DNA of 64,000 nt from Rothia similimucilaginosa (GCF_029850875.1 NZ_JAOVAM010000001.1:124001-188000), one strand, 5' to 3'. Shown: positions 26,487 through 36,769, counted from the first letter of the stretch. Program-made: numbers and translations. Notes: a model not told the origin generated them from the sequence alone.

Positions 26487-28964
26487 CTACGCCTCCGAGG
26501 GCTTCGCGCCGGTCAGGCGGTACGCCTTGTACACGCCCGTCACGTTACGGACCACGTTCAGCACGTGCTCCAGCATGAAACGGTCACCCAGTTCCAGGGC
26601 AAAGCGGTCCACCACGGTACGATCCTCCGAGGTGTGCACGCGCGCATCCAGGATGTTTACGCCCGACTCAGAGATAGCGCGAATCAGGTCGCTCAGCAGG
26701 CCCTTACGGTCCAGTGCCTCCACCTGAATCTGCACACGGTACGTAGCAGTCGGCGAAGACGCCCACTTGACCGTGGTCACGCGCGGCTCCTCATCAGCGT
26801 TACGCATGTTCGGGCAATCTCGGCGGTGCACCGAAATACCGTTGTAGCGGGTCACAATGCCGATAATGTCATCCGGAGGAACCGGGGTGCAGCAGCGCGC
26901 AATCTTCGTCAACACGCCCTCAGCACCCGGCACAATCACGCCGTTATCGCCAATCGCCTTGCGGGTGGACTTCAGCAGCGTCTCGTCAAAGTCGTTGACC
27001 TCAACCTCAGGCGCCGGCTCATCGCCGCGATGCACCTCAACCAGGGTTTCGATGACCTGCTTCGGCGCAATCTCATGCTCACCAATCGCACGGTACAGCG
27101 ACGCCACATCATTCTTATGCAGCAGCTGAGCCACCTGAGTCATAATCTCCGGGCTCATCATCTTCTGCAACGGCAACTCACTGTTACGCATGCTCTTCGT
27201 CAGCATCTCGCGGCCGGCGAGCAGCGCCTCCAGGCGGCGTTCCTTCGCAAAATACTGACGAATCTTCGTGCGAGCGCGTGAGGAGCGAACGAACTTCAGC
27301 CAGTCCTCACTGGGGCCAGCATCCTCGTTCTTCGTGGTCATAATTTCCACGGTGGCGCCGGTGGGCAGGACCGTGTGCAGCGGTACCAGGCGGCCGTTGA
27401 CCTTCGCGCCGACGGTGCGGTCGCCGACCTCGCTGTGGATGGCATAGGCAAAGTCCACGGGGGTGGAGCCGTTGGGCAGGGCGATTGCTTCGCCGTTGGG
27501 GGTGAGTACGACGATTTCGTCGGTGTCGAGGGTGTCAGCCAGCGACTCGTAGAACTTCTCCGACTCGGGGTTGGAGTTCGAAATTTCGGCGATGGACTGC
27601 AGGATGCCGACGTTCATCATCGCCGAGGTCTGGGTGCCCGGCTCCTTCGGGTCCTTCGCGGGCGCGCCGCCACGAGCTGCGACCTTCTCACCGCGCGACG
27701 CCGCCTTGTAGCGCCAGTGCGCCGCCACACCGTACTCGGCCTCTTCATGCATCTTATAGGTGCGAATCTGAATTTCAAGCGGCAGGTTACCCGGACCGTA
27801 CACAGTCAAATGCAACGACTGGTAGTTATTGTTCTTCGGGTTCTTAATGTAGTCCTTGAAACGGCCGGTCATCGACGGCCACAAGGACAGCACGTGACCG
27901 AGCACGGTGTAGCACTCTGCCTCTTCCTCAACCATGATACGCACGGCGAGAATGTCATTAATCTCGTCGAAGCTGCGGCCCTTCGTCTTCATCTTCTGAT
28001 GAATCGAATAGTAGTGCTTGGGGCGGCCCGTCACGGTCGCCTCAATACCGACCTGCGCCAGGCGCTCCTTAATCTTGGTGCGCGCCTCGTTCAGGAACTT
28101 TTCGAGGGCGGGGGTGCGTTCGCCGACCATGCGCACCATTTCGGCGTAAATTTCCGGGCTCATAGCGGCGAAGGACAGGTCCTCCAGCTCCCACTTGATC
28201 GTGTTCAGGCCCAGGCGGTGCGCGAGCGGCGCGTAAATCTTTAGGGTCTCTTCTGCCTTCTTCGCGGCAGAAGCCTGCGGCACAAAACGCCAGGTGCGGG
28301 CGTTGTGCAGGCGGTCGGCAAGCTTGATGAGCAGCACACGGATGTCCTTGCTCATAGACAGCACGAGCTTACGAATCGTCTCAATGGAGGCGTTCTCGCC
28401 GTAGGTCATCTTGTCTAGCTTGGTCACGCCGTCGACCAGGTAGGCGACCTCCTCACCGAACTCGTCAGTAAGCTGCTCCATCGTGTAGTCGGTGTCTTCC
28501 ACCGTGTCATGTAGCAGGCCAGCGGCGAGCACGGGGCCGGTCGCGCCCATCTCAGCAAGAATCGCGGTCACAGCAACCGGATGGGTGATGTACGGGTCGC
28601 CACTCTTACGCTTCTGACCCTCGTGGCAGCGGTTCGCCACCTCGTAGGCGCGCTGCAGCACCTGGATGTCTTCGTCCGGGTGGTAGCGGCGCACGGCACG
28701 CACGACCGGCGCAATCATCGGGGAGAAACGGATAGTGCCGCCGTGCGAATCGGGCGCCTCTATCTTGCCGCTGCGGCTACCGAATACCAGGCGGTTCGGC
28801 ACACGTCCGCCAGCAGCCATGACGCGGTGCGAGCCGCGTTTCTTCTTTGCGTCAGACGAATCAGTTTCAGGCAGAGGAATCGGGCCAGCGGGCCGAACCG
28901 CGGGCTTCTCGGCGGTCCCTGCAGATTTCTCAGCGTTGATGTTCACGGCAGGTTCTGCACTCAT
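26487..28964 (-). CDS. rel: bifunctional (p)ppGpp synthetase/hydrolase, RelA/SpoT family
   Basis: This 825-residue stringent-response enzyme makes and degrades (p)ppGpp on ribosomes during amino-acid starvation. AAAGGAG lies 6 nt before the ATG. A Pro/Ala-rich N-terminal extension of about 75 residues precedes the HD hydrolase domain (HDTVEDT at 152-158). The synthetase domain follows (YYSIHQKMKTKGRSFDEIND region), then TGS (about 490-550, VVLTPNGEAIALPNGSTPVDF) and a C-terminal ACT domain (about 745-815). Both catalytic domains look intact, as expected for the single long Rel of actinobacteria. It follows the secD-secF unit; the defence-like island begins just downstream. Confidence 0.97.
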   Translation of the reverse strand: MSAEPAVNINAEKSAGTAEKPAVRPAGPIPLPETDSSDAKKKRGSHRVMAAGGRVPNRLVFGSRSGKIEAPDSHGGTIRFSPMIAPVVRAVRRYHPDEDIQVLQRAYEVANRCHEGQKRKSGDPYITHPVAVTAILAEMGATGPVLAAGLLHDTVEDTDYTMEQLTDEFGEEVAYLVDGVTKLDKMTYGENASIETIRKLVLSMSKDIRVLLIKLADRLHNARTWRFVPQASAAKKAEETLKIYAPLAHRLGLNTIKWELEDLSFAAMSPEIYAEMVRMVGERTPALEKFLNEARTKIKERLAQVGIEATVTGRPKHYYSIHQKMKTKGRSFDEINDILAVRIMVEEEAECYTVLGHVLSLWPSMTGRFKDYIKNPKNNNYQSLHLTVYGPGNLPLEIQIRTYKMHEEAEYGVAAHWRYKAASRGEKVAARGGAPAKDPKEPGTQTSAMMNVGILQSIAEISNSNPESEKFYESLADTLDTDEIVVLTPNGEAIALPNGSTPVDFAYAIHSEVGDRTVGAKVNGRLVPLHTVLPTGATVEIMTTKNEDAGPSEDWLKFVRSSRARTKIRQYFAKERRLEALLAGREMLTKSMRNSELPLQKMMSPEIMTQVAQLLHKNDVASLYRAIGEHEIAPKQVIETLVEVHRGDEPAPEVEVNDFDETLLKSTRKAIGDNGVIVPGAEGVLTKIARCCTPVPPDDIIGIVTRYNGISVHRRDCPNMRNADEEPRVTTVKWASSPTATYRVQIQVEALDRKGLLSDLIRAISESGVNILDARVHTSEDRTVVDRFALELGDRFMLEHVLNVVRNVTGVYKAYRLTGAKPSEA

Positions 28965-29339
28965 TCCAGGCTCCTTTGGACGTAACAGCGATGGCCTGAG
29001 CCCCCGAATCTGCTCGTCGTTGAAAGGCGTGGATGCGGGCGCGCAGTATCTTCTACCTTTATCCTACCCAGCACGCGGATATGAGCCAAAATATGCGCGT
29101 AAACTATGCCGCGCTGCGAAATATTAGGCCGGTGACACATTAGCCCGGCGAACATGAGGTTCAGCGGGGAACAAGGAGGCGCCACTCCCCCGGCTCTGCT
29201 ACCCCACGCCACTGCTAGAACAAGCCATGGGGAACAAACCAGCGGATATAAAACCGCGGGCACGCTAAAGGGGAGCCGACACCTTTCGGTATCGACTCCC
29301 CTATCGTTAGCAACGCCAGTAGCGCTGGCGGAACGTTGG
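28965..29339. promoter_or_regulatory. rel upstream region and secF terminator
   Basis: This gene-free stretch of about 375 nt holds the presumed rel promoter nearest rel. At 29269-29302 it holds an imperfect hairpin (AGGGGAGCCGA/TCGACTCCCCT with inner ACCTTTCGGT) that closes the yajC-secD-secF unit. No ORF with coding character is seen. Confidence 0.45.
29269..29302 (-). terminator. terminator of the secD-secF unit
   Basis: An 11-bp stem (AGGGGAGCCGA with TCGACTCCCCT, one mismatch) lies about 40 nt past the secF stop. A short U-containing tail follows on the minus strand. Confidence 0.6.
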
Positions 29340-30488
29340 CTAACCGTTCAGGTTCACGCGGTGAATCTCAATGGTTGCACGTGCTGGCTTCTTAGCGGGC
29401 TTCTCGGTTGCTTTCTTGACCTCTGCGGAATCCTCGGACTTCTCAGCTTCGGCGGGCTCCTCCGAAGAGTCACCCTCAGCCTCGTCAGCGTCCTTGAGGT
29501 TGCCGCTCTCCACCTTCGCGGTGTGCTCACGAATCTGAGCCTCCCCCAAACGCAGCGAAGCATACAGCGGAGCAGACACGAACAGCGTGCCGAACATGCC
29601 CACCAGAATACCCACAAACAGCGACAGGGACAGGTCCTGCAAAGTACCCGCACCCAGGATAAAGGCACCAATGAACAGGATCGCGCCCACCGGCAGAACA
29701 CCCACAATAGCGGTGTTAATCGAACGGACCAGGGTCTGGTTCACCGCCAGGTTAATCTGCTCGGCAAAGGTCGTGTCACGACGTTCCAGCACATCCTCGG
29801 TGTTCTCACGGATCTTATCGAACACCACCACCGAGTCGTACAGCGAGTAGCTCAGAATCGTCAAGAAACCAATAATTGCACTCGGAGTGATCTCGAAGCC
29901 GAACGCGGCGTACAGGCCAACCGTCACCACCACGGTGAAGAACAGGCCCGCAATAGACGCCAGCGACATCTTCCAGGTACGGAAGTAGAACGCCATACCA
30001 ATCAGCGCAAGCACCACAAACGCGACCAGACCCCAGAATGCCTGACGGGTCACATCCGCGCCCCAGGTCGGGCCCACAAACGAGGAGGTCACGTCATTCT
30101 CAGAGACGCCGTAACCCTCCTGCAAAGCGGCCTTCACCTGCAGAGTCTCATCATCGCTGAGCTTGCTCATCTGGGCACGAATCGTACCCGGCGCAATATT
30201 GGTCACGCGAACATCCGAAGCGTCCTTCGCCTTCTCGTGAATAATGCGCTCACCCGTAGCAGTATCAACGTGCGCGGTCTTCGAGACCACGAACTCCGAA
30301 CCGCCACGGAAATCAATGCCCAAGTTGAAGCCGCCACCAACAGCCGGAATCAGAACCGAAACGGCCATCAGCACAGTAGCCAGTAGCAGCCACAGGCGGC
30401 GCTTACCCACGAAGGGGTACGAGCGGGCGCCCGAATGCAGGTCATTACCGAAGCGGGCAAAAGCATTAGGTTTCACATCGGTAGCCAT
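29340..30488 (-). CDS. secF: protein-export membrane protein SecF
   Basis: This 382-residue partner of SecD uses proton motive force to help SecYEG release exported proteins. The first membrane helix (RLWLLLATVLMAVSVLIPAV) is followed by the periplasmic domain beginning GFNLGIDFRGGSEFVV. Five more helices include the family motif region SYSLYDSVVVFDKIREN. A charged C-terminal tail of about 55 residues (rich in Glu, Ala and Lys) is longer than in E. coli and is common in actinobacteria. Its start lies 2 nt after the secD stop, so the two are translated together. Confidence 0.97.
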   Translation of the reverse strand: MATDVKPNAFARFGNDLHSGARSYPFVGKRRLWLLLATVLMAVSVLIPAVGGGFNLGIDFRGGSEFVVSKTAHVDTATGERIIHEKAKDASDVRVTNIAPGTIRAQMSKLSDDETLQVKAALQEGYGVSENDVTSSFVGPTWGADVTRQAFWGLVAFVVLALIGMAFYFRTWKMSLASIAGLFFTVVVTVGLYAAFGFEITPSAIIGFLTILSYSLYDSVVVFDKIRENTEDVLERRDTTFAEQINLAVNQTLVRSINTAIVGVLPVGAILFIGAFILGAGTLQDLSLSLFVGILVGMFGTLFVSAPLYASLRLGEAQIREHTAKVESGNLKDADEAEGDSSEEPAEAEKSEDSAEVKKATEKPAKKPARATIEIHRVNLNG

Positions 30489-30490
30489 GC

Positions 30491-32182
30491 TTAGCTCTCC
30501 TTCTTCTCATCAGAAGCAGACTCGTCAGCCTCAGCGGCAGTACGCTCTGCACGGCGACGCTCAGCAATGCTCAGCTGCTTCTCCTCCGGGCTGCGGAGGC
30601 GACCGGCACCACGGTACAGCGGCGTAGCGCCCAGCGACTCAGGCGACAAGCCCGAGTGGCGGTGACCCTCACCGAAGTAGCGGGTATTCGCCAGCAGAGT
30701 CAGCATCGGGTGGGTGAACAGGTACACAACCACAAGGTCAGCAATCGCAGTCAAACCAAGGGTGAACGCGAAGCCCTTCACCGAACCGACCGACACCACG
30801 TACAGCACCACAGCAGCCAGCAGGTTCACAGCCTTCGACGCCAGAATAGTGCGGGATGCACGCTGCCAACCGTGGTTCACCGCCGACGGGATCGTGCGGC
30901 CCGCACGGATCTCATCACGGATACGCTCAAAGTAGACGATGAACGAGTCAGCCGTAGCACCAATCGCCACAATCAGACCCGCCACACCAGCCAGGGACAG
31001 GCGGTAGTTCAACGCCCAGCCCAGCAGCGCAATCGCCTCATACGAGATGATGCCCGCAACAATCAGCGACGCAATCGTCACAAAGCCCAGCAGACGGTAC
31101 TGGAACAGCGAGTAGACAAACACCAGCAGCAGACCAATCAGGCCGGTCAGCAGACCCACACGCAACTGCTCCGAACCCAGGGTCGCAGAAATCTGCTGCT
31201 CCGACTGGATCGTGAAGCTAATCGGCAGGGCACCGTACTTGAGCTGATCGGCGAGAGCCTTCGCCTCCTGCTCGGTGAAGTTACCGGTAATCTGCGGCTT
31301 GCCGTCAGAAATCACTGCCTGCGACACCGGGGAAGACAGCACCTTGCCGTCCAGCAGAATCGCGAAGCGGGCACGCGGATCATGTGCGTTCTGCGCACGA
31401 ATCGCGTTCAGGCGAGAAGTAATGTTCTGGAACTTCTCACGAGCCTCATCGTTGAACTGAATGTTCACAGCCCAACGGCCCGTAGTCACGCCCTGGCCGC
31501 TCGTCTCCTGCGAGTGGCTTGCGGTAGAAATATCGCTACCGCTCAGCTCCACAGGACCCAGAATGTACTTCTCCTGACCGTCAGTGGAGCACGCCACCAT
31601 CGGCTTAGTCGGGTCCGCACTATCGGCGTCCTCATTGCGTGCCGCGGTGCAGTCCTTCGCCTCGTACTGCTTGTACAGATCCGCAGTAATCCAGTTACGG
31701 TCCGAACCATTAGTCGGCTCCGCAGACGGCTTGGGCAGCTTATCGTCCGCAGTGCGGGCATCCTCAGCCACCGCAGTACCGGCACCAGACAGCAGCACCG
31801 GGCGGAACGTCATATTTGCAGACGCCTGAATCAGCTGACGAGTCTCAGCGCTCATCGTTCCGGGAACCGAAACAACTACGTTATTGCCCGAGCCGAAGGA
31901 GGTGGTAACCTCCGCCTCCGAAACGCCGGCACCATCAACGCGCTGACGAATAATCTCAACCGCCTGGTTCAACTGCTCCTGGGAGACGTTCTCATCCGAA
32001 GAGCCATTGACCTTCGGAGAAAGAATCATTTGAGTACCACCCGAAAGGTCCAGGGCGAGCTTCGGTGCCCAAGAACCTCCCGAGTAGGTGGTGCCGAAAA
32101 TACCGGCAGCCATAACAACCATGAGCAGGACCATCGAGAGGAGTGCCCCTCGCGCGGCTGCAAGCGGTGAACGCTTAGCCAT
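30491..32182 (-). CDS. secD: protein translocase subunit SecD
   Basis: This 563-residue subunit of the SecDF accessory complex has AAGGAA 6 nt before its ATG. One N-terminal helix precedes the LALDLSGGTQMILSP motif, the characteristic D-LxGG-T element. A large extracytoplasmic domain follows, including an Asp/Glu-rich insertion of about 100 residues (near TADDKLPKPSAEPTNGSDRN). Five C-terminal helices contain the GATADSFIVYFERIRDE motif. It is preceded by yajC, which often shares its operon, and is followed directly by secF. Confidence 0.97.
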   Translation of the reverse strand: MAKRSPLAAARGALLSMVLLMVVMAAGIFGTTYSGGSWAPKLALDLSGGTQMILSPKVNGSSDENVSQEQLNQAVEIIRQRVDGAGVSEAEVTTSFGSGNNVVVSVPGTMSAETRQLIQASANMTFRPVLLSGAGTAVAEDARTADDKLPKPSAEPTNGSDRNWITADLYKQYEAKDCTAARNEDADSADPTKPMVACSTDGQEKYILGPVELSGSDISTASHSQETSGQGVTTGRWAVNIQFNDEAREKFQNITSRLNAIRAQNAHDPRARFAILLDGKVLSSPVSQAVISDGKPQITGNFTEQEAKALADQLKYGALPISFTIQSEQQISATLGSEQLRVGLLTGLIGLLLVFVYSLFQYRLLGFVTIASLIVAGIISYEAIALLGWALNYRLSLAGVAGLIVAIGATADSFIVYFERIRDEIRAGRTIPSAVNHGWQRASRTILASKAVNLLAAVVLYVVSVGSVKGFAFTLGLTAIADLVVVYLFTHPMLTLLANTRYFGEGHRHSGLSPESLGATPLYRGAGRLRSPEEKQLSIAERRRAERTAAEADESASDEKKES

Positions 32183-32281
32183 AATGTTCCTTCTTCGTGT
32201 GAATAGTATTGAGTGTTCTACAGATTCCGTAACGCGAAAACCCGACGCCGCTCACTGGGCGCCGGGCTCATACGCTCTGAA

Positions 32282-32641
32282 TTACTTAGCAGTATCAGAA
32301 GAGGTATCGGAAGCGGGAGCTTCGGATGCGGTAGCCTCGTACACGTCCTCGGTCAGGGGCGCCGCGGGGGCTTCCTCCTCGACGACGGCCATAATCGCGT
32401 TCAGTGCCAGGGTGATAACAACACCGTCCGCAATCTGAAGCTGCAGCTTGTTGTTCTCAAGGTCAGTGCTGACAACGGTGCCGTAGATGCCGGAACCAGT
32501 CATCACCTGGGTGCCGGGGACGAGAGACTGCTGCATTGCGCGCAGTTCCTCCATCTGCTTACGCTGACGCTTCTGGGCGGAGAACATCATCCATGCCAGC
32601 AGCGCCATCATGGCGATCATAATCAGGAGGTTAAAATCCAT
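32282..32641 (-). CDS. yajC: preprotein translocase subunit YajC
   Basis: The 119-residue protein starts at the ATG at 32641 (MDFNLLIMIAMMALLAWMMF). A longer open frame upstream is non-coding in character. It has one N-terminal helix, then the YajC signature (QKRQRKQMEELRAMQQSLVPGTQVM, in the cytoplasmic domain) and GIYGTVVSTDLENNKLQLQI, then an acidic Ala-rich tail. YajC associates with SecDF in protein export. It lies 99 nt before secD; an imperfect GC hairpin in that gap (about 32238-32270) could attenuate transcription. Confidence 0.95.
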   Translation of the reverse strand: MDFNLLIMIAMMALLAWMMFSAQKRQRKQMEELRAMQQSLVPGTQVMTGSGIYGTVVSTDLENNKLQLQIADGVVITLALNAIMAVVEEEAPAAPLTEDVYEATASEAPASDTSSDTAK

Positions 32642-33043
32642 GGTCTCACTTTCACATCCGCACCCGTGCCGCTCACCGCGAGGGTTGAGCGTACCAGAAG
32701 GTGTGGAATCGTAGATACAGTACGTATCCATCCTACGCGAGAGCATGAGCTTTAGCGCCCCGAACCAGCGTTTTTGTGAGGTTAACCTGAGTTTTGGACT
32801 CTCTCGGCGTAATTTTATGTCGCCAATAAAGACCAGCAGAGCCCGGTAGAGCCCAATGGAACCCGACAGCGCCTGCAGAACCGGTAGAAGAGCTTGCCGC
32901 GTCTGCAGAAGAGCTACCGTGCCTGTAGAAAAGCTACCGGGGTACAGAGAAGCCCGCAGGAGGCGGATACCTCCCACGGGCTACTACAGTGTTATCAGCT
33001 GGTGCGGGGCTAAAGCTGATACGGGGCTAGAGCTGATGCGGAT
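32642..33043. other. ruvB-yajC intergenic region with short tandem repeats
   Basis: This 402-nt gap holds two adjacent 20-bp repeats (CGTCTGCAGAAGAGCTACCG at 32900-32919, a relative at 32920-32939, and a partial copy near 32870). It also holds the ruvB terminator at 32951-32982 and the beginning of a 17-bp tandem repeat at the ruvB end. No gene is supported. Confidence 0.55.
32951..32982 (-). terminator. ruvB terminator hairpin
   Basis: Arms AGCCCGCAGGAGG (32951-32963) and CCTCCCACGGGCT (32970-32982) form a strong stem with a 6-nt loop, about 60 nt past the ruvB stop. A pyrimidine-rich tail follows on the minus strand. Confidence 0.6.
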
Positions 33044-33053
33044 CTAGAGCTGA
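32998..33053. repeat. 17-bp tandem repeat, 3.3 copies, overlapping the ruvB 3' end
   Basis: Units begin GCTGRTRCGGGGCTARA at 32998, 33015 and 33032, with a partial fourth at 33049. The ruvB stop codon lies in the third unit. The 17-bp period is not a multiple of three, so expansion would not preserve the frame. Confidence 0.8.
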
Positions 33054-34147
33054 ATCTCCGGCGCTTCCAAGCCGAGGTGCTCCCACGCCGCGGGCAGAGC
33101 CACACGACCGCGCGGGGTGCGACCAATCAGGCCCTCACGCACCAGGTACGGTTCGGCAACCGTCTCCACGGTCTCCGTCTCTTCACCCACCGCAATGGCG
33201 AGGGTGGACAGACCCACCGGGCCGCCGCCGAACTTGTGGATCAGCGCCTCCAGCACGGCGCGGTCCAGGCGGTCCAGGCCGCGCGAATCCACCTCGTACA
33301 TGTCCAACGCGGTTGCGGCATCGGTCGCGTTAATGCGATCCACACCGTTCACCAGCGCCCAGTCACGCACACGGCGCAGCAGGCGGTTCGCGATACGCGG
33401 CGTGCCGCGGGAACGACCGGCAATCTCGGTGAAACCCTCGGAGGTAATCTGCATATCCATCAGACCCGCGCTGCGGCGCAGTACCAGCTCCAGCTCCTCC
33501 ACCGAGTAGAACTCCAAGTGACCGGTAAAGCCGAAGCGGTCACGCAGAGGACCGGGCAGCAGACCCGCACGGGTCGTCGCACCCACCAGGGTGAACTGCG
33601 GCAGCTCCAGCGGAATGGAAGTCGCACCCGCGCCCTTACCGACCACAATGTCCACACGGAAATCTTCCATCGCCATGTAGAGCATTTCCTCAGCCGGGCG
33701 GCTCATACGGTGGATCTCATCCAGGAACAACACCTCACCGGGGGTCAGCGAAGACAGAATCGCCGCCAAATCACCCGAATGCTGAATCGCCGGGCCGGAG
33801 GTGATGCGCAGCGGCGCCTCCATCTCTGCCGCAATAATCATCGCGAGAGTGGTCTTGCCCAGACCGGGAGGGCCCGACAGTAGCACATGGTCGGCGCTAC
33901 GGCCACGCATCTTCGAAGCCTCCAGCACCAGGGACAGCTGCTGACGCACACGGCGCTGACCCACAAAGTCGTCCAGGGACTTAGGGCGCAGTGCCGCCTC
34001 AATCATCTTCTCTTCAGGCTCTTCTTCCATCGCCACCAGGCGCTGGGCGGGAGCTGAAGACGCCTGAGTGCCGGGCACCTGACCGGGAAAATACCCGCCG
34101 GAAACCAGGGACGCCGCGGGCTGCGGCTCATAGGGATTCTGGCTCAT
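33044..34147 (-). CDS. ruvB: Holliday junction branch migration helicase RuvB
   Basis: This 367-residue AAA+ motor drives branch migration with RuvA. The conserved core starts near residue 45 ([15 protein letters not shown]). Walker A is [10 protein letters not shown], Walker [10 protein letters not shown], and sensor 1 lies in [21 protein letters not shown]. The winged-helix C-terminus ends in the family pattern ([17 protein letters not shown]). The first ~40 residues are a variable Pro/Ala/Gln-rich extension. It lies 54 nt after ruvA in the ruvC-ruvA-ruvB order. Confidence 0.97.
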   Translation of the reverse strand: MSQNPYEPQPAASLVSGGYFPGQVPGTQASSAPAQRLVAMEEEPEEKMIEAALRPKSLDDFVGQRRVRQQLSLVLEASKMRGRSADHVLLSGPPGLGKTTLAMIIAAEMEAPLRITSGPAIQHSGDLAAILSSLTPGEVLFLDEIHRMSRPAEEMLYMAMEDFRVDIVVGKGAGATSIPLELPQFTLVGATTRAGLLPGPLRDRFGFTGHLEFYSVEELELVLRRSAGLMDMQITSEGFTEIAGRSRGTPRIANRLLRRVRDWALVNGVDRINATDAATALDMYEVDSRGLDRLDRAVLEALIHKFGGGPVGLSTLAIAVGEETETVETVAEPYLVREGLIGRTPRGRVALPAAWEHLGLEAPEIQL

Positions 34148-34201
34148 AGAATTCTTCTTTCACAAAAGTTTGAGTGGGATACATCGAACAGGGCGCGCCG
34201 C

Positions 34202-34822
34202 TTAGTGGCGGCCCACCGTGTTCTGAGTACCCAAGGATGCGAGCACACCGCGCAGAGCCACACCCACCGGCTCAGTCTCTGCGGCAGGGTTGTGCTGCAC
34301 GTAAGCGTCAATAGCGGCGGAAGCGTCCTTCTCGCTCCAGCCCAGAGAGGTGAGAGCGTCAAGCACCTGCGGCTTCCAGACAATGCCCTGGCTCAGCGGC
34401 AGCTCATCAGTCTGACCATCGCTGAGAATCAGCTTGCCGGCAAGCTCCAGTACAATACGGCGGGCACCCTTCGGGCCAATACCGGGAACCTTCGTGAACG
34501 CCTTATCGTCACCGGTCGCCACGGCACGCTCCACCTCAGCGGCAGTGTGAACACTCAACACCGCCAGAGCAATACGAGGACCAATACCGGAAACCGAAAG
34601 CATCATATCGAACACTTCACGCTCGGCAGGCTCCGAAAAACCGTAGAGAGTCATCGACTCTTCACGCACAATCATAGTGGTCAGTACGGTAGCTTCCTCA
34701 CCCGTGCGTAGCTTGGAGAGAGTACGCGCGGTCGCGTACACGAGCATGCCGAAACCGTTCACGTTAATCACCGCATGATCAAGGCCCACCTGAGCCACAC
34801 GACCGGTCAGGGATGCAATCAT
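34202..34822 (-). CDS. ruvA: Holliday junction branch migration protein RuvA
   Basis: The start at 34822 (MIASLTGRVAQVGLDHAVI) has AAGGTGGAG upstream; the longer frame to 34909 is not conserved. The 206-residue protein has the N-terminal OB fold, the tandem helix-hairpin-helix segment (FDMMLSVSGIGPRIALAVLS, then FTKVPGIGPKGARRIVLEL) that binds the four-way junction, and the C-terminal domain III that contacts RuvB (LDALTSLGWSEKDASAAIDA). It lies between ruvC and ruvB. Confidence 0.97.
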   Translation of the reverse strand: MIASLTGRVAQVGLDHAVINVNGFGMLVYATARTLSKLRTGEEATVLTTMIVREESMTLYGFSEPAEREVFDMMLSVSGIGPRIALAVLSVHTAAEVERAVATGDDKAFTKVPGIGPKGARRIVLELAGKLILSDGQTDELPLSQGIVWKPQVLDALTSLGWSEKDASAAIDAYVQHNPAAETEPVGVALRGVLASLGTQNTVGRH

Positions 34823-35054
34823 TTCTCTCCACCTTTCAACACCGCGCCCCCGGGTTGAGGCTCGCGGCAGTGTGAGGGCACCGGGAACTCCGGCACCCAC
34901 AGAACGCACTCCCCCAATTCAACGGGGAGACACTACAAGTATATTAGAATATTTCTTCTGAAATCAAGCATATATTCGAACTTCTTAGCGAATACACGCA
35001 AGCTAGCAGGAGGCAGCGCACAGACCCACGAAGGCACCTCTAGCGGCGGCATCT

Positions 35055-35744
35055 CTAGCGGCGAGCACGCGCCTCCGCTTCCATCCAGGCACGCTGCGCC
35101 GGAGTCAACGACCCGCCACGGCGCGCCTGCACCGGGCGTGAACCCTGGTGAGTCTGCGTCTGGGCCGCCATGTTGATACCCGAACCGATGCCGCCGCCAC
35201 GCCAGCCGTGACAGATTGCAATCGCCAGGGCATCGGCAGCATCAGCGGGCTTCGGCATGGAATCCAGCCCCAAAATGCGGGTCACCATACGACCCACGGA
35301 CGCCTTATCGGCGCGGCCGCTACCGGTCACCGCCGCCTTCACCTCCGAAGGGGTATGGAAGAACACTGGCACGCCGCGCATCGCCGCCGCAGAAATCACC
35401 GCGCCCGAAGCATGCGCCGTACCAATCACCGTGTTCACCTGCTCCTGCGCAAAGATACGCTCAATCGCCAGGGCATCCGGCTTATAGGTATCCAGCCAGT
35501 GGGAGGCGGCGTTGAAAATCCAGAGAATACGCTGGTCCAGGGACTCCGCCGGGATCGTGCCGGCAACACCCACGTTCACGAAGTGCGCCTTACGGTCGGC
35601 GGTCATATCGAGCATGGAGAAGCCGCAGCGGGTCAGACCCGGGTCAACACCCATGATGCGGGTTGCACCCGGCACACGCTCCACAGCGGCGGCAGTACGG
35701 TTCTCACGCATGCTATCGCGTGCGGCAGGTTGAGCAGCGGCCAT
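35055..35744 (-). CDS. ruvC: crossover junction endodeoxyribonuclease RuvC
   Basis: This RNase-H-fold nuclease resolves Holliday junctions after RuvAB branch migration. The core begins [16 protein letters not shown] with the first catalytic Asp. It continues through [13 protein letters not shown] (second acidic residue) and ends near [15 protein letters not shown], which has the final acidic pair. Two ATGs (35747 and 35744) and a TTG at 35762 are possible starts. I favour 35744 for its spacing to AAAGGGG, with low certainty. A C-terminal basic tail (rich in Arg, Ala and Gln) of about 40 residues is extra. A 230-nt gap separates it from ruvA, so it may have its own promoter. Confidence 0.95.
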   Translation of the reverse strand: MAAAQPAARDSMRENRTAAAVERVPGATRIMGVDPGLTRCGFSMLDMTADRKAHFVNVGVAGTIPAESLDQRILWIFNAASHWLDTYKPDALAIERIFAQEQVNTVIGTAHASGAVISAAAMRGVPVFFHTPSEVKAAVTGSGRADKASVGRMVTRILGLDSMPKPADAADALAIAICHGWRGGGIGSGINMAAQTQTHQGSRPVQARRGGSLTPAQRAWMEAEARARR

Positions 35745-35923
35745 CATCTCCCCTTTCGACAAACTCCCTCTAGAATCTCTAGATTCTAGCCCTTCAGAAT
35801 CCTAGCACCCGGCACCGGGGCGTGCCACGAGCGCGGTCATAACGAGCACAGTCACCACAAGTACAGCCACCGTGCGCCCCGCGAAAAGCACCCAGCGCAT
35901 CCCCCAAATAGCCCCAAGACGCT

Positions 35924-35982
35924 AAGAAGCCACTCCCCCAACCAGCCACCCTACGGCGGCTCGGTTAAAGGAGCGGCTTCTT
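35924..35982 (-). terminator. yebC terminator hairpin
   Basis: Arms AAGAAGCCACTCC (35924-35936) and GGAGCGGCTTCTT (35970-35982), with one mismatched pair, flank a 33-nt centre 29 nt past the yebC stop. The tail on the minus strand is not very U-rich. Confidence 0.6.
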
Positions 35983-36010
35983 CAAGCATCAGATATCAGA
36001 ATCCGAGTGA

Positions 36011-36769
36011 TTACTCAGCTTCCAGCTCTGCCATGACCTCAGCAGAAACGTTAGCGTTCGAGTAGACGTTCTGAACGTCGTCGAGCTCTTCAATAGCGTC
36101 TGCCAGCTTCATGAACTTCTTAGCACCCTCAGCGTCCAGGTCAACCTGCATGGTCGGGCGGAAGACCGGGTCATCGTTGTTGTACTCCAGGCCAGCCTCG
36201 TCCAGTGCCTTACGGATCTCGGGCAGGTCGGTCGGTGCGGAAACAACGGTGAACACGTCGCCCTCGTCCAGAACCTCTTCGGCGCCTGCATCCAGAACAG
36301 CCATCAGAACGTCGTCCTCGGTCAGACCGTCAGTCTTGGTGACCTCAGCAACGCCCTTACGCTCGAACAGGAACGCAACCGAACCCTGATCAGCCATGGT
36401 GCCACCGTTACGGGTCACAGCCAGGCGAACCTCAGACGCTGCACGGTTACGGTTATCGGTCAGACACTCAATGTACAGAGCGGTACCCTGCGGGCCGCGT
36501 GCTTCGTACATGATTTCGGTGTAGTCAATGGTCTCACCGGTCAGGCCAGCGCCACGCTTGATTGCGCGGTCAATGTTGTCGTTAGGAACGGAGTTCTTCT
36601 TCGCCTTCGACACAGCCAGGTCAAGAGCGGGGTTACCAGCAATATCAGCGCCACCCATACGTGCCGCAACTTCAATTGCCTTAATGAACTTCGCGAAAGC
36701 CTTCGCGCGCTTAGCGTCGATAGCAGCCTTCTTGTGCTTAGTAGTCGCCCATTTAGAGTGACCGGACAT
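36011..36769 (-). CDS. yebC: YebC/PmpR family protein
   Basis: This 252-residue protein begins with the signature [20 protein letters not shown] and continues with [20 protein letters not shown] and [18 protein letters not shown]. Family members are described as DNA-binding regulators, and more recently as translation factors that relieve ribosome stalling; which applies here cannot be told from sequence. It is a single gene upstream of ruvC, as often found in actinobacteria, and has its own terminator. Confidence 0.95.
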   Translation of the reverse strand: MSGHSKWATTKHKKAAIDAKRAKAFAKFIKAIEVAARMGGADIAGNPALDLAVSKAKKNSVPNDNIDRAIKRGAGLTGETIDYTEIMYEARGPQGTALYIECLTDNRNRAASEVRLAVTRNGGTMADQGSVAFLFERKGVAEVTKTDGLTEDDVLMAVLDAGAEEVLDEGDVFTVVSAPTDLPEIRKALDEAGLEYNNDDPVFRPTMQVDLDAEGAKKFMKLADAIEELDDVQNVYSNANVSAEVMAELEAE

